A program made the position numbers and the translations under genes. From Burkholderiaceae bacterium (GTDB taxonomy: Bacteria; Pseudomonadota; Gammaproteobacteria; Burkholderiales; Burkholderiaceae_C), in the NCBI GenBank assembly GCA_004323695.1, contig SCRU01000030.1:1-32301 (forward strand): 32,301 nt of DNA. The letters are read 5' to 3'. The stretch's first letter is position 1. Each line of letters starts with the position of its first letter. Below, in pieces: positions 1-8,899 of the stretch. The notes beneath the pieces were generated by a model that was not told where the DNA came from, made no database searches, and worked only from the letters and a program-made list of their open reading frames with translations.

Positions 1-41
1 AAGGAGAAACAATACCGTCAACGTTAGACTTATCCACAACC

Positions 42-58
42 GAGTAGCCCGGCTACTC
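42..58. repeat. 8-bp inverted repeat at the left edge
   Basis: GAGTAGCC (42-49) and GGCTACTC (51-58) form a perfect inverted repeat around a single C. It lies just before the point where barrel-like coding sequence begins. It could be a small hairpin or a trace of a past insertion; nothing in the sequence decides this. Confidence 0.3.
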
Positions 59-66
59 CACCAAGA

Positions 67-261
67 GTGGGGTCAAAATTAAATGAAAAACCGGGGGCAG
101 GATTCAGTGGAAATCAACAGTTCGTGCGCCCGTTCCTTGCCTTCACCCATCTGACCAACTTCGAGCCCGGCAACGGCTGGGGTCCGAACGGAGACAAGTC
201 CACCCAGGTGGCCGCCCTCATCGAGGTCGGCTGGCTGTTCGGCGATGTCAAGCGCAATTGA
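67..261 (+). pseudogene. C-terminal remnant of an outer-membrane beta-barrel protein
   Basis: The reading frame gives at most 64 residues from a GTG codon at 67. From about residue 17 on it reads like the last strands of a Gram-negative outer-membrane barrel: alternating polar and hydrophobic residues, an aromatic-rich strand (FVRPFLAFTHL), a glycine-rich turn (GNGWGPNGDK) and a last strand ending VGWLF before a short charged tail. The first 16 residues do not look like barrel sequence, there is no signal peptide, and no ribosome binding site fits the GTG. I therefore read it as the 3' end of a porin-type gene whose front was lost or lies in another frame. The exact porin family cannot be named; a carbohydrate-porin-like channel is a guess. 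It could also be a real gene broken by the window edge and a frameshift. Confidence 0.45.
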
Positions 262-272
262 TGTTTGATCGG

Positions 273-299
273 GCAGGCCGCGTGACGACGACGGCCTGC
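273..299 (+). terminator. Hairpin after the barrel remnant
   Basis: GCAGGCCG (273-280) pairs perfectly with CGGCCTGC (292-299) across an 11-base loop, starting 11 bases after the stop codon of the barrel remnant. No T-tract follows, so it is only a possible terminator or 3'-end stabilising hairpin. Confidence 0.35.
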
Positions 300-393
300 A
301 GTGCAGACCGGCCTGCGCCGGCAGGAAATCACCAAAGCGCAATACCTTTTAAGTTTTGAAATCTAACCAACCATAGATAAACAGGAGACAAAG

Positions 394-1449
394 ATGAAGA
401 TGAGAAACAACGTGTTCCACGGCGCGGTTGCCGTTATGTTGGCAGGCTTGCTGGCAACATCAGCGTTTGCAGCCGGCAGCTACAAGTTCGAGAAAGTCGC
501 GACGATCAAATTGGGAGGGCCGGCCGGGCACGGCGACCTCTTGAGTTTCGATCCGGCAACCCATCGCATATTCATTGCCATGCACGATCACGGCGTGAGT
601 GTGGTCGATACCCAGACGGACAAGCTCGTCAAGTACATCCCCGATGTCCCCAACCCCAATGGCAGCGCCGTCGATGGTCATTACGTCTTCGTTGCCGCCG
701 CCGATGGTGCTGGCGCCGGGAAGGTGAACGCCATCGTTGTCATTGATACGCAAACTCTGAAGGAGGTCGCGCGCGTCAATACCAAGGGCACGTCGCCGGA
801 CTGGGTGGCGATCAACCAGGCGACCCACACGCTCTATGTCGCGTCGGACGACAACAACTGGGATGAGATCTACGACATCAGCGACCCGACGAAGCCGGTT
901 TACAAGGCGGGAATCAACCTCTACCCTTCGAAACCAGTGTCCGGCCCGGACGTTGGAACGCTCCTTCCTGCCGCGAACACCATCTACCAGGCAGATGATG
1001 CCTACATCCTGAAGATCAACACGACAACGGGGGAGGTCGACCAGCATTTCGACACCAGCGTCAAGATCGGAAAACATGGCGGCACCAAGGCGTCGTACTT
1101 TGACACCAAGAACAAACGGCTGTGGTTTGCGACTACAAACTTCCCGAACCCGGGCGTATTCGTGTTGACGCCGGACCTGAGGATCATCAAGACCCTCCCG
1201 GAATCCGGCGGTGTTGATGATGCGGAAGCGGATCCGGAGCTGGGCCTGCTCTACCTGTATTCGACCTCTTCCAAGGGTTTCGACGTGTACGACACGAATT
1301 CCATGACTCACCTGACCCATGTCTCAACCGGTGAGGGGAACACGCATACCGGAATGGTCGATCCCGCCACCCATCTGGTTTACGCCTTCAATGGAGGAGG
1401 AAAAGGCATCGCCCCCACGCTCCTGGTTTACAAGCCCGTAAAAGAATAA
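394..1449 (+). CDS. Secreted YncE-like (YVTN-type) beta-propeller protein
   Basis: This 351-residue protein starts at an ATG preceded by AGGAGACA (382-389). It opens with a signal peptide: basic start MKMRN, a hydrophobic core AVAVMLAGLLATSA and a likely cleavage after FAA near residue 27. The mature part is made of repeats of about 40 residues of the form D-T-hydrophobic-hydrophobic, for example VSVVDTQTDKLVKYI, IVVIDTQTLKEVARV, YVASDDNN and FDVYDTNSMTHL, which is the pattern of periplasmic beta-propellers of the YncE/YVTN group. Such propellers are usually binding or scaffold proteins; a substrate cannot be read from the sequence. No haem motif CxxCH or quinoprotein signature is visible. 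It stands alone, 258 bases before the RND operon, in the same direction, so a joint role in envelope export is possible but unproven. Confidence 0.85.
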   Translation: MKMRNNVFHGAVAVMLAGLLATSAFAAGSYKFEKVATIKLGGPAGHGDLLSFDPATHRIFIAMHDHGVSVVDTQTDKLVKYIPDVPNPNGSAVDGHYVFVAAADGAGAGKVNAIVVIDTQTLKEVARVNTKGTSPDWVAINQATHTLYVASDDNNWDEIYDISDPTKPVYKAGINLYPSKPVSGPDVGTLLPAANTIYQADDAYILKINTTTGEVDQHFDTSVKIGKHGGTKASYFDTKNKRLWFATTNFPNPGVFVLTPDLRIIKTLPESGGVDDAEADPELGLLYLYSTSSKGFDVYDTNSMTHLTHVSTGEGNTHTGMVDPATHLVYAFNGGGKGIAPTLLVYKPVKE

Positions 1450-1453
1450 ATCA

Positions 1454-1557
1454 ACCCTCTGAATCGTCGAGAGGGTGACTCGGCCCGACAGGTTTCTGCC
1501 GAGCCGGGTCATAGTGTTGCCCATCAGAAGCCAACGTGCCACTGCGATGTGGGCAAC
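1454..1557. repeat. Cluster of three hairpins downstream of the propeller gene
   Basis: Three inverted repeats follow one another: ACCCTCT (1454-1460) with AGAGGGT (1470-1476); CTCGGC (1479-1484) with GCCGAG (1498-1503); and GTTGCCCA (1516-1523) with TGGGCAAC (1550-1557). All arms are perfect. No T-tract follows any of them. The first starts 5 bases after the stop codon and is a plausible terminator or RNA-end stabiliser for the propeller gene. Confidence 0.45.
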
Positions 1558-1584
1558 TACAGCCGCGCGATGGCGCCTCTCGCA

Positions 1585-1681
1585 AGTTTCAGAAACTAGC
1601 TGAACGTGATGAGCCCACACACCAGATTTGCGAGCCGATCGAAGTTCCGCAGGAGCGCTGTCGTACCATTACCGGCCGGTA
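1585..1681. promoter_or_regulatory. Palindromes upstream of the RND operon
   Basis: AGTTTC (1585-1590) and GAAACT (1592-1597) form a 13-base palindrome, and TACCGGCCGGTA (1670-1681) is a perfect 12-base palindrome 26 bases before the proposed start of the outer-membrane component. Either could be an operator for the efflux operon. No regulator gene lies next to this operon in the window, so the partner is unknown. Confidence 0.3.
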
Positions 1682-1707
1682 GTTGTGAGTGCGGAAGGAC
1701 GTTGGCG

Positions 1708-3081
1708 ATGAGTTTGTCCAGATTATTTCGAGCGAGTGCTGCGGGGCTCGTGTTTTCCCTGGCTGGATGTGCCACCTATCACGCCTTGCCACCGCCGGAT
1801 CACTCCAATCTCAAAGTTGCGCTGGCGCAGTTGAATCTGGCGGTGCCATCTGATGAACCGAGCGCGGCACCCCAAAAAATAGACCCGGAAAAGCCGCTGA
1901 CGCCCAGCGAGGTTGGCATGCTAGCGGTTCTTAACAACCCGGACCTGGCGTCGCAGCCTGCGCAACTCGATGCAGCCCGGGCGGACCTGCTTTCGGAGAC
2001 GCTTTTGCCAAATCCGTCGGTCGGTATTGCCTATGCGTTTCTTTTGGACGGGGCAGGGACCAGCAACTCGCTTGCCGCGTCGATTTCGCAGGACATCCGG
2101 TCGATCATCACCTACAGATCCCGCGTCAAGGCCGCGAAGGTCCGCTTGAAGCAGGTCAGCGCGAACCTGTTGTGGCAGGAATGGCAAGTGGCACAGAAGG
2201 GGCGGCTGCTCGCCGTCGATATCTACGCCGACCAGCTCGAGCTCCGTGTTCGCAGCAAGGAACTCGAACTGTTGAACGAGGAAGTAGGGCAGGTGCGTGC
2301 GGCGACAGCAGCCGGGAATCTTGATGTGACCGCCGAGGCTCCGTTGCTTGCCGCCAAGGCCGGTGCCGAAAGTGCCATTTCAACCACCCGCATGACTCTT
2401 TTGACAGATTGGCAGAGCCTCGACGCGCTGCTTGGCCTTGAGCCCTCCGTGCGCTTCGCCATCGCTGCGTCGGAGCCGGTCCAACTTCCTGGTGATCTGG
2501 GTCCGCTAATCAAATCATTGCCGGCCCGCCGCCCCGACCTGGTTGCGTTGCGACTCGGGTACAAGGCCTCGCAGCTGGATGTGCGCAAGGCGATTGTGGG
2601 CCAGTTCCCGGCTTTCAGCCTGGGCGTGGCAGGTGGCTGGGACACCTCGCATGTGTCCTCGGCCGGACCGACGATCAACATGGACCTGCCGATCTTCAAT
2701 CGCAATCAAGGGGTGATTGCGTCAGCCAGGGCGACTCGTCTTCAATTGCGCGCCGATTATCAGGCGCGGCTGGACGAGGCAGAAGGAATGAGTAAAGCGC
2801 TGCTCGCGCGCGAACAGGTCACCGGGAGCAACCTCGAAAAAGCACGCGCCGCATCGCAGGATGCCACCTCGTTGGCAGACTCCGCGCTGCGCGCCTATCA
2901 ACAGGGCAATCTCGGGCAGCGCGACTTGACGGACTATCAGACGACCGCACTCGAGCGGCAGCTGGACGTGCTCGGTTACCAGCGGACGCTCGACGAAACC
3001 GCTCTTGCGCTGTCGATAGAGCTCGGCGCCGGCTTTCCCAAAACAATGCTCGTTTCTCCAAGCAAAGTGACAAACCCATGA
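1708..3081 (+). CDS. TolC-family outer-membrane efflux lipoprotein
   Basis: The frame is open from 1606, but I place the start at ATG 1708, which has GGAAGGA (1692-1698) before it and yields a classic lipoprotein signal (MSLSRLFRASAAGLVFSLAGC, lipobox LAGC, Cys at residue 21). The resulting 457-residue protein has the two-part repeat architecture of outer-membrane efflux proteins: PLTPSEVGMLAVLNNPDLA near the start of the first half, and long Ala/Gln/Glu/Leu-rich helices such as ARATRLQLRADYQARLDEAE in the second. It would form the trimeric exit duct for the adaptor and pump encoded downstream. Its stop overlaps the start of the adaptor gene (ATGA), so translation is coupled. The substrate of the pump is not evident. 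Confidence 0.88.
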   Translation: MSLSRLFRASAAGLVFSLAGCATYHALPPPDHSNLKVALAQLNLAVPSDEPSAAPQKIDPEKPLTPSEVGMLAVLNNPDLASQPAQLDAARADLLSETLLPNPSVGIAYAFLLDGAGTSNSLAASISQDIRSIITYRSRVKAAKVRLKQVSANLLWQEWQVAQKGRLLAVDIYADQLELRVRSKELELLNEEVGQVRAATAAGNLDVTAEAPLLAAKAGAESAISTTRMTLLTDWQSLDALLGLEPSVRFAIAASEPVQLPGDLGPLIKSLPARRPDLVALRLGYKASQLDVRKAIVGQFPAFSLGVAGGWDTSHVSSAGPTINMDLPIFNRNQGVIASARATRLQLRADYQARLDEAEGMSKALLAREQVTGSNLEKARAASQDATSLADSALRAYQQGNLGQRDLTDYQTTALERQLDVLGYQRTLDETALALSIELGAGFPKTMLVSPSKVTNP

Positions 3082-4148
3082 AAACGCCTCTCGCCCTCGT
3101 TCTCGTCATTTGCGCTGCCATCGGCTCGACGGCCGCGCTCGCCGATGACGCCCCTGACGCGACCAACGCCAGCGTGCTCGTCAACCTGGTTCCGCTGAAG
3201 AAAGGCAGCGTTCCTGTCTCCATTACCGTTTATGGCCGGGTGATGCCCGCGGAAAAAGGGCGGGAAAGCCTCTCTTCGCCGATCGCTGCCCGGGTGAGCA
3301 ATATCAATGTTCACGTCGGGCAGGAAGTTGACAGAGGTACGCCGATGATCACGCTCACCCCGAGCCCGGAGTCCAGAGCTGCGTACAAGCAGGCCCGGCA
3401 GGCTGTCCTCACAGCCAACCATCTCCTGGACCGTAGCCGCTCCCTGGCCAACGCTCATCTGGAGACCGCGGCGCAGCTGGCGTTGGATGAGAAGACGGCC
3501 GCGGACGCGAACTCGACGCTTGAAGCGCTTGAGGAGGAAGGCGCGAATGGAGCGAACACACTGAAGGCGCCTTTCAAGGGCATCGTCATGAGCGTCAGCG
3601 TGAGTTCTGGTGCGGTCGTTGCGCAGGGCACTTCACTCATCGAACTGGCCAACTCCAAAGGACTCGTTTTCAAGACGGGGGTCGTGCCTGCGCAGGCGGC
3701 CCGGATCAAGAACGGTGATGCAGTCACCATGACCCCGTTCAGCGGCGGCGGAACCCTGCACGGGCGGGTTTCGCTGCGCGGATCTGCGGTGAACCTGGAG
3801 AATGGACTCGTTCCCGTTGATGTCACCATATCTGACGGCAACCCATTGACCGGGGAGATGGCCCGGGCGGTGATCAACACGGGCGAGCAACAGGGGTACG
3901 TCGTTCCGCATGACGCGATTTTGCTCAACGACAGCGGCCAGACCTATGTCGTGCAGTCGGTGAATTTGGTGGCCAAGAAAGTGCCGGTTACCGTGATGGG
4001 TTCAGCGGGCGACACGGATGTGGTGAACGGCAAGCTTGTTGCCGGCGCACCGATTGTCGGCGCGGGAAGCTATCAGCTCGATGACGGCGACAAGATGCGG
4101 CTGACCAATTCGACTACCAGCGCTTCGGGCGGGAAGGCTGGCCAATGA
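3078..4148 (+). CDS. RND efflux periplasmic adaptor (HlyD/AcrA-type membrane fusion protein)
   Basis: This 356-residue protein begins with a Sec signal peptide (MKTPLALVLVICAAIGSTAALA) without a lipobox Cys. Next comes the split biotinyl-lipoyl domain: LSSPIAARVSNINVHVGQEVDRGTPM in the first half and LKAPFKGIVMSVSVSSGAVVAQG in the second, separated by a short helical hairpin rich in Ala and Leu (about residues 95-155). Beta-barrel and membrane-proximal domains follow (VPVDVTISDGN, GYVVPHDAILLNDSG). The short hairpin suggests close contact with the outer-membrane duct. There are no His- or Met-rich metal-binding stretches like those of copper or zinc adaptors. It overlaps its neighbours by four bases on both sides (ATGA at 3078 and 4145), the sign of one polycistronic unit. 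Confidence 0.88.
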   Translation: MKTPLALVLVICAAIGSTAALADDAPDATNASVLVNLVPLKKGSVPVSITVYGRVMPAEKGRESLSSPIAARVSNINVHVGQEVDRGTPMITLTPSPESRAAYKQARQAVLTANHLLDRSRSLANAHLETAAQLALDEKTAADANSTLEALEEEGANGANTLKAPFKGIVMSVSVSSGAVVAQGTSLIELANSKGLVFKTGVVPAQAARIKNGDAVTMTPFSGGGTLHGRVSLRGSAVNLENGLVPVDVTISDGNPLTGEMARAVINTGEQQGYVVPHDAILLNDSGQTYVVQSVNLVAKKVPVTVMGSAGDTDVVNGKLVAGAPIVGAGSYQLDDGDKMRLTNSTTSASGGKAGQ

Positions 4149-7100
4149 ACTTTATCGACTGGGTTGAGCGTCACGCACGTTCCCTCATTTTCATTGCCTT
4201 CGCGCTGACGCTGGCGGGTATTTTTGCGGCACTCACTCTTCCGATCCAGCTCTTTCCGACCGTCAGTTTTCCCCGCGTCCGGATTGAAGTCGACAGCGGT
4301 GACATGCCGGCGAAACAGATGCTGATCGATGTCACGGAGCCTTTGGAGAAGGTCTCGCGCGCCGTCCCGGGCGCCGTCAACGTGACGTCGACGACCACTC
4401 GCGGCTCCGCAGAAATTTTTGTCGATTTCCCGTGGGGATCGGACATGCATCGCGCCGTCCTGAACGTCGATGCGGCTTTCGCGCAGAAACTGCCGGATCT
4501 GCCCCAGGGCACGGGCTACGATGTAATTCAGATGAGTCCCAACGCGATCATGCCGTTCGTGTCTTATGCGTTGATTTCGGACAAGATCTCCCCGGCAGAC
4601 CTCAAGACTCTCGCCAAGTATCAGATAGCGCCGTTGCTGACGGGGATTCCCGGCATCCGGCAAGTTTCTACTCTGGGTGGTGAAACCAGAGAGGTACAGG
4701 TTTACGTCAGCCCCGAGAAGCTTCAGACCTACGGTCTTACCCTGACCAATCTATCGGACGCCATCTCGGGCACGAATACGCTGGAGGCGGTCGGCCGTAT
4801 CCAGGACAACGGCTTGCTCTATCTGACCATCGAGAACAACCAGTTCAGTTCCATCGAGGCGGTTCGTGACGTAACGCTGCATACGTCGAACGGCGGAGTT
4901 GTTCGCCTGGGTGATATTGCGAAAGTGGAGATGGGGTCCGTGCCGCAGTGGCTGTTGGTGGACGACAACGGACAGCCGTCCGTCAATATCAACGTCTTTC
5001 AGCAAAACACCGCAGACACGCTCACGCTGGAAAAGGAGGTTCAAGCAAAGCTGGACGCCTTTATGAAGACCCAGCCGAAGTCCATCCAGATTCACAAGTG
5101 GTACGACCAGGCCGAACTCGTCAGGTCGTCGATAGGGGCGGTAGAGGAGGCAATCGTTATCGGTCTTATCCTGGCTGCCTGCGTGATTCTCGGATTCTTG
5201 CGCAACTGGCGGGCGGCATTTGTCGCGATGATCACGGTACCGATGTCAGTGATGACCACTTGCGTGCTGCTGTCGGCTCTCGGGTTGAGTTTCAACATCA
5301 TGACCCTGGGCGGAATTGCAGCTGCGATCGGACTGTTGATTGATGATGCCATCGTCATGGTCGAGCAGATCGCCCGTCGTGCTGGAGTTCCTGGGCTGGA
5401 ACACCCTCAGCGCACGGTGCTTTCTTCCGCGAGGGAGTTCCTGTCCCCGCTGACGGGGTCCAGCAGTGCCACCATCATCATGTTCATCCCGCTGGCGTTC
5501 CTCTCGGGCGTAACGGGTGCATTTTTCAAGTCCCTGTCGTTGACGATGGCGGCGTCGCTGATCATTTCTTACGGGTTCACTGCCCTCTTGGTGCCGTTAA
5601 TGGCGCGTGGAATCATCGACTTCAAAAAGTGGCATGATCCTTCGCACGGCCGCGAGACGTGGTCCCGACGCACTCATGGACGCGTCTTGACGCGGTTGTT
5701 TGCGGCGCCCTGGTTAACTGCAATCATCCTCGTTGTTCTTGCCGGTGTTGGCTATCTTGGCTATACCCACGTCGGTACCGGCTTCCTGCCACGGATGGAT
5801 GAAGGTGGCTTCGTGCTCGACTATCAGACCAAGCCCGGTACGTCGCTCATCGAGACCAACCGCGAGCTCGCACAGGTGGAAGCGATCCTCCAAAAGAATT
5901 CATATGTTGATACCTACACTCGCCGGACCGGGGCCGGCTTGGGCGGTGATCTCAACCTTCCCTACCAGGGCGATTTTTTTGTTCACCTGGTTCCTTCATC
6001 CAGGCGGCCACCGATCTGGCAGGTGATGAATTCCCTTTCGGCGCAGATCAATAGTCAGGTCCCGGGGATTGACTACGATACGCACCAGCTGCTGTCTGAC
6101 ATGATTGGCGATATGGTCGGACGTCGTCAGCCGGTGGTTGTCAACCTGAGCGCCAAGGATCCAGACGTCCTTCCCGGTGTGGCTGACAAGGTTGCGGATG
6201 CGCTTAAAAAAGTCGACGGGATTGAACCGTCATCGGTGGACCCCGGGACTCTGCCGACCGGCGATGCCCTGGAAATCACCGTGGATCAGGCGCAGGCCGC
6301 GATGAACCATCTCACTGCGTCCGATGTCAAGGACCAAATCTACCGTTATCTACACGGCTCTGTCATTACCAAATACATGGGGCGCGTACAGGATGTTGGC
6401 GTGAGGCTTTGGGTGCAGCCACAGAACACCGGGGATCGCGAGAACACCAGACTCTATCGCGACGATTTGTACAAGCTCCTGATTCAGGCGCCAAACGGAC
6501 ATACGCTTCCGCTCGGAGCCATAGCCAAAATCAAATTCGTCAGCGGGCAGCCCGCGCTCTTCCGTGCCAATCTGGCGCAAATCGTTTCGTTGACGGCCCA
6601 AACAAACGGCAAGCGTGACCTCGGGTCGACCATTGCCGCGGTGAAGCAAATCCTGGACAAACCCGGCACGGTCCCTAGCGGTGTCTATTACACGTTGGGC
6701 GGCGCCTACAAGCAGCAGCAGGAAGCAGCGCATGGAATGGTCATCACGTTCAGCGCCGTGGTGCTGGCTGAAATTATCCTGCTGCTCTTTCTGTACGAAC
6801 GCCTCTCGCTTCCGTTGATCATCCTTTTCACGTCACTGGTTTCCACGGGAGCGGTTTTCACGGGCCTCTGGCTCACTGGCACCGAACTCAATATCACCGC
6901 CATGATGGGCATGGTGATGATCCTCGGCATCGCGACAGAAATGGCCATCTTCCTTGTATCCGAATACCAGATGCTCGAGAAGGAAATGCCGCCACGCGAG
7001 GCGATCTATCAGGCAGCGCTGAATCGATTCCGTCCGATCCTGATGAGTACGCTGGCCATGATTCTTGCCTTGCTGCCGCTGGGCGCTGCGATCAGTGGGT

Positions 7101-7249
7101 CAGGCGACCAGATGCTGCAACCGCTTGCGATTGCCATCATCGCGGGAATCGTGGTGCAGTTGCCCCTGGTTCTCCTGATCATGCCGGTATTGATCCGGTT
7201 GACCATTCCACGAGAGCGCGAAGCAAAACCGAGTCTGGTTGCCGAATGA
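4145..7249 (+). CDS. RND-family inner-membrane efflux pump
   Basis: At 1034 residues this is full length for an RND pump: one N-terminal TM helix, a large periplasmic loop, a bundle of TM helices, then the same layout repeated. The fourth helix carries GLLIDDAIVMVEQI with Asp400 and Asp401, the acidic pair of the proton relay in drug pumps of the HAE type. The matching helix of the second half reads GIATEMAIFLVSEY, with Glu932 where AcrB-type drug pumps have a lysine; CusA-type metal pumps have a glutamate at about this place. The pump is therefore a mosaic by these markers, and I do not assign a substrate. It is the last gene of the three-gene operon. Its last 150 bases are overlapped by the opposite-strand exporter frame. 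Confidence 0.9.
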   Translation: MNFIDWVERHARSLIFIAFALTLAGIFAALTLPIQLFPTVSFPRVRIEVDSGDMPAKQMLIDVTEPLEKVSRAVPGAVNVTSTTTRGSAEIFVDFPWGSDMHRAVLNVDAAFAQKLPDLPQGTGYDVIQMSPNAIMPFVSYALISDKISPADLKTLAKYQIAPLLTGIPGIRQVSTLGGETREVQVYVSPEKLQTYGLTLTNLSDAISGTNTLEAVGRIQDNGLLYLTIENNQFSSIEAVRDVTLHTSNGGVVRLGDIAKVEMGSVPQWLLVDDNGQPSVNINVFQQNTADTLTLEKEVQAKLDAFMKTQPKSIQIHKWYDQAELVRSSIGAVEEAIVIGLILAACVILGFLRNWRAAFVAMITVPMSVMTTCVLLSALGLSFNIMTLGGIAAAIGLLIDDAIVMVEQIARRAGVPGLEHPQRTVLSSAREFLSPLTGSSSATIIMFIPLAFLSGVTGAFFKSLSLTMAASLIISYGFTALLVPLMARGIIDFKKWHDPSHGRETWSRRTHGRVLTRLFAAPWLTAIILVVLAGVGYLGYTHVGTGFLPRMDEGGFVLDYQTKPGTSLIETNRELAQVEAILQKNSYVDTYTRRTGAGLGGDLNLPYQGDFFVHLVPSSRRPPIWQVMNSLSAQINSQVPGIDYDTHQLLSDMIGDMVGRRQPVVVNLSAKDPDVLPGVADKVADALKKVDGIEPSSVDPGTLPTGDALEITVDQAQAAMNHLTASDVKDQIYRYLHGSVITKYMGRVQDVGVRLWVQPQNTGDRENTRLYRDDLYKLLIQAPNGHTLPLGAIAKIKFVSGQPALFRANLAQIVSLTAQTNGKRDLGSTIAAVKQILDKPGTVPSGVYYTLGGAYKQQQEAAHGMVITFSAVVLAEIILLLFLYERLSLPLIILFTSLVSTGAVFTGLWLTGTELNITAMMGMVMILGIATEMAIFLVSEYQMLEKEMPPREAIYQAALNRFRPILMSTLAMILALLPLGAAISGSGDQMLQPLAIAIIAGIVVQLPLVLLIMPVLIRLTIPREREAKPSLVAE

Positions 7250-8899
7250 AGTTGCCTGGCCTGGGCAGGCATGAGCGGCGAGGTTTGGTTCTCTGAATCC
7301 CCGCGTTGGCGAGGACTGCCGGTGGTCTTGCGGTAGTCGGTGCGGTACCTCGGCAGCGCCGCCGGTGTTCGCCGCGGCGCGGCGCGGGCCGCTCATGATC
7401 AGCAGCAGGGGAATCGCAGCCAGCGTGAGAATGGTCATGATGCTGAAGTCGTTGATATAGCCGATCAACGCGCCCTGGCGGGTGACCTCCATATTCAGGA
7501 TCGCCAGTCCCGTGCTGGTGCCCGGATTGAGCATCGACGGCACGGTCGCCAGAGCCGCGTTGCCGGCAGTGACGGTGGCGGCCAGTTGTGCATGCGCCGT
7601 ATCGGCCCCGCGTGTCAGCAGGGTCTGCACGATCGAGATGCCGACGCTGGAGCCGATGTTGCGCAGCAGGCTGTAAATGGGCGTGCCCTGGTGGCGCAGT
7701 GCCGACGCCAGCGTGGCGAACGTCGCGGCGGACAGCGGCACGAAAGTAAAGCCGATGCCCACGCCCTGGATGAAGCCCGAGACGATGAACAGGTTGGCGT
7801 CCATTTGCGGGGTCAACTGCGTCATTTGCCACAGCGCGAACGCGGTCAGCGCAAAGCCGACCGCCATGATCGCGCGCACGTCGATGCGATGTACCAGCCG
7901 CCCCACCACGAGCATGGCCAGCATGGTCCCGATGCCGCGCGGCGCCGTCACTTCGCCGGTATAGAACACGGGGTAATTCATCAGGTCCTGCAGCAAATTG
8001 GGCAGCAATGCCATGGTGCCGTACAGGATCATGCCCACGACAAAGGAAAACAGCAGGCCGGTCACGAAATTGCGGTCCCTGAGCAGCGCCCGGTCGAAAA
8101 ACGACACCCCCTGCACGGTCCAGGTGTGGATCACGAAAAATGCGAAAGCGACCACGGCGGTGGCAGCCTCGAGCCGGATCTCCCACGAATCAAACCAGTC
8201 GAGCTGCTGGCCCCGGTCGAGGAACAGCTGCAGCATCCCGATGGCCAGCGAGAGCGTGGCGAAACCGAAGAGGTCGAGCCGCTCGCGCCCGGGCCGGCTT
8301 TCCGGCACGTAGCGGGCGATGCCCCAGAACGCAAACAGGCCCACCGGCAGGTTGATGAAGAACACCCAGCGCCAGTTGTAGTTCTCGGTCAGCCAGCCCC
8401 CGAGCAGCGGCCCCAGGATCGGGCCCACCATGATGCCGGCACCCCAGATCGCCATGGCCTGACCGATCTTCTCGCGGGGGTTGATGTCCAGCAGCACGGC
8501 CTGCGAGAGCGGGACCAGCGCAGCGCCGAACACGCCCTGCAGCAGCCGTGCCAGCACGATGCCGATGAGCGAGCTCGACAGGCCGCACAGTGCCGACGCC
8601 GCCGTGAAACCGAGAACGGAGACGATGAACACCTTGCGCCGGCCCCACATGCCACACAGCCAGCCGGTCAATGGCAGCGTGATGGCGGCAGCCACGATGT
8701 ACGAGGTGAGCACCCACATGATCTGATCCTGCGAGGCCTCCAGGCTGCCCTGCATGTGCGGCAACGCCACGTTCGCAATCGTGGTGTCGAGCGCCTGCAT
8801 GACGGTCGCCAGCATGATCGAGATGGTGATCATGCGCCGGTGCGGGAACGCATCGCTCGCGGTGGATGCGTGGCCAGACAGGCTGGTGGCGGCACTCAT
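7100..8899 (-). CDS. DHA2-type (EmrB/QacA-like) 14-TM multidrug MFS exporter
   Basis: The 599-residue frame starts at 8899 and contains the DHA2 signatures: LDTTIANVALPHM in TM1, WGRRKVF between TM2 and TM3, and the antiporter motif GIMVGPILGPLLGGWL in TM5. Fourteen hydrophobic segments fit proton-driven drug export. The recognisable protein ends around LLLIMSGPRR (near 7390, about residue 503). The last 90 or so residues are Gln, His, Arg and Asn rich, not membrane-like, and extend 150 bases into the convergent RND pump gene, so I think the native stop codon was lost or displaced. The start overlaps the stop of the MarR gene (ATGA), so both are cotranscribed and repression by MarR is likely. 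No EmrA-like adaptor accompanies it. Confidence 0.85.
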   Translation of the reverse strand: MSAATSLSGHASTASDAFPHRRMITISIMLATVMQALDTTIANVALPHMQGSLEASQDQIMWVLTSYIVAAAITLPLTGWLCGMWGRRKVFIVSVLGFTAASALCGLSSSLIGIVLARLLQGVFGAALVPLSQAVLLDINPREKIGQAMAIWGAGIMVGPILGPLLGGWLTENYNWRWVFFINLPVGLFAFWGIARYVPESRPGRERLDLFGFATLSLAIGMLQLFLDRGQQLDWFDSWEIRLEAATAVVAFAFFVIHTWTVQGVSFFDRALLRDRNFVTGLLFSFVVGMILYGTMALLPNLLQDLMNYPVFYTGEVTAPRGIGTMLAMLVVGRLVHRIDVRAIMAVGFALTAFALWQMTQLTPQMDANLFIVSGFIQGVGIGFTFVPLSAATFATLASALRHQGTPIYSLLRNIGSSVGISIVQTLLTRGADTAHAQLAATVTAGNAALATVPSMLNPGTSTGLAILNMEVTRQGALIGYINDFSIMTILTLAAIPLLLIMSGPRRAAANTGGAAEVPHRLPQDHRQSSPTRGFREPNLAAHACPGQATSFGNQTRFCFALSWNGQPDQYRHDQENQGQLHHDSRDDGNRKRLQHLVA

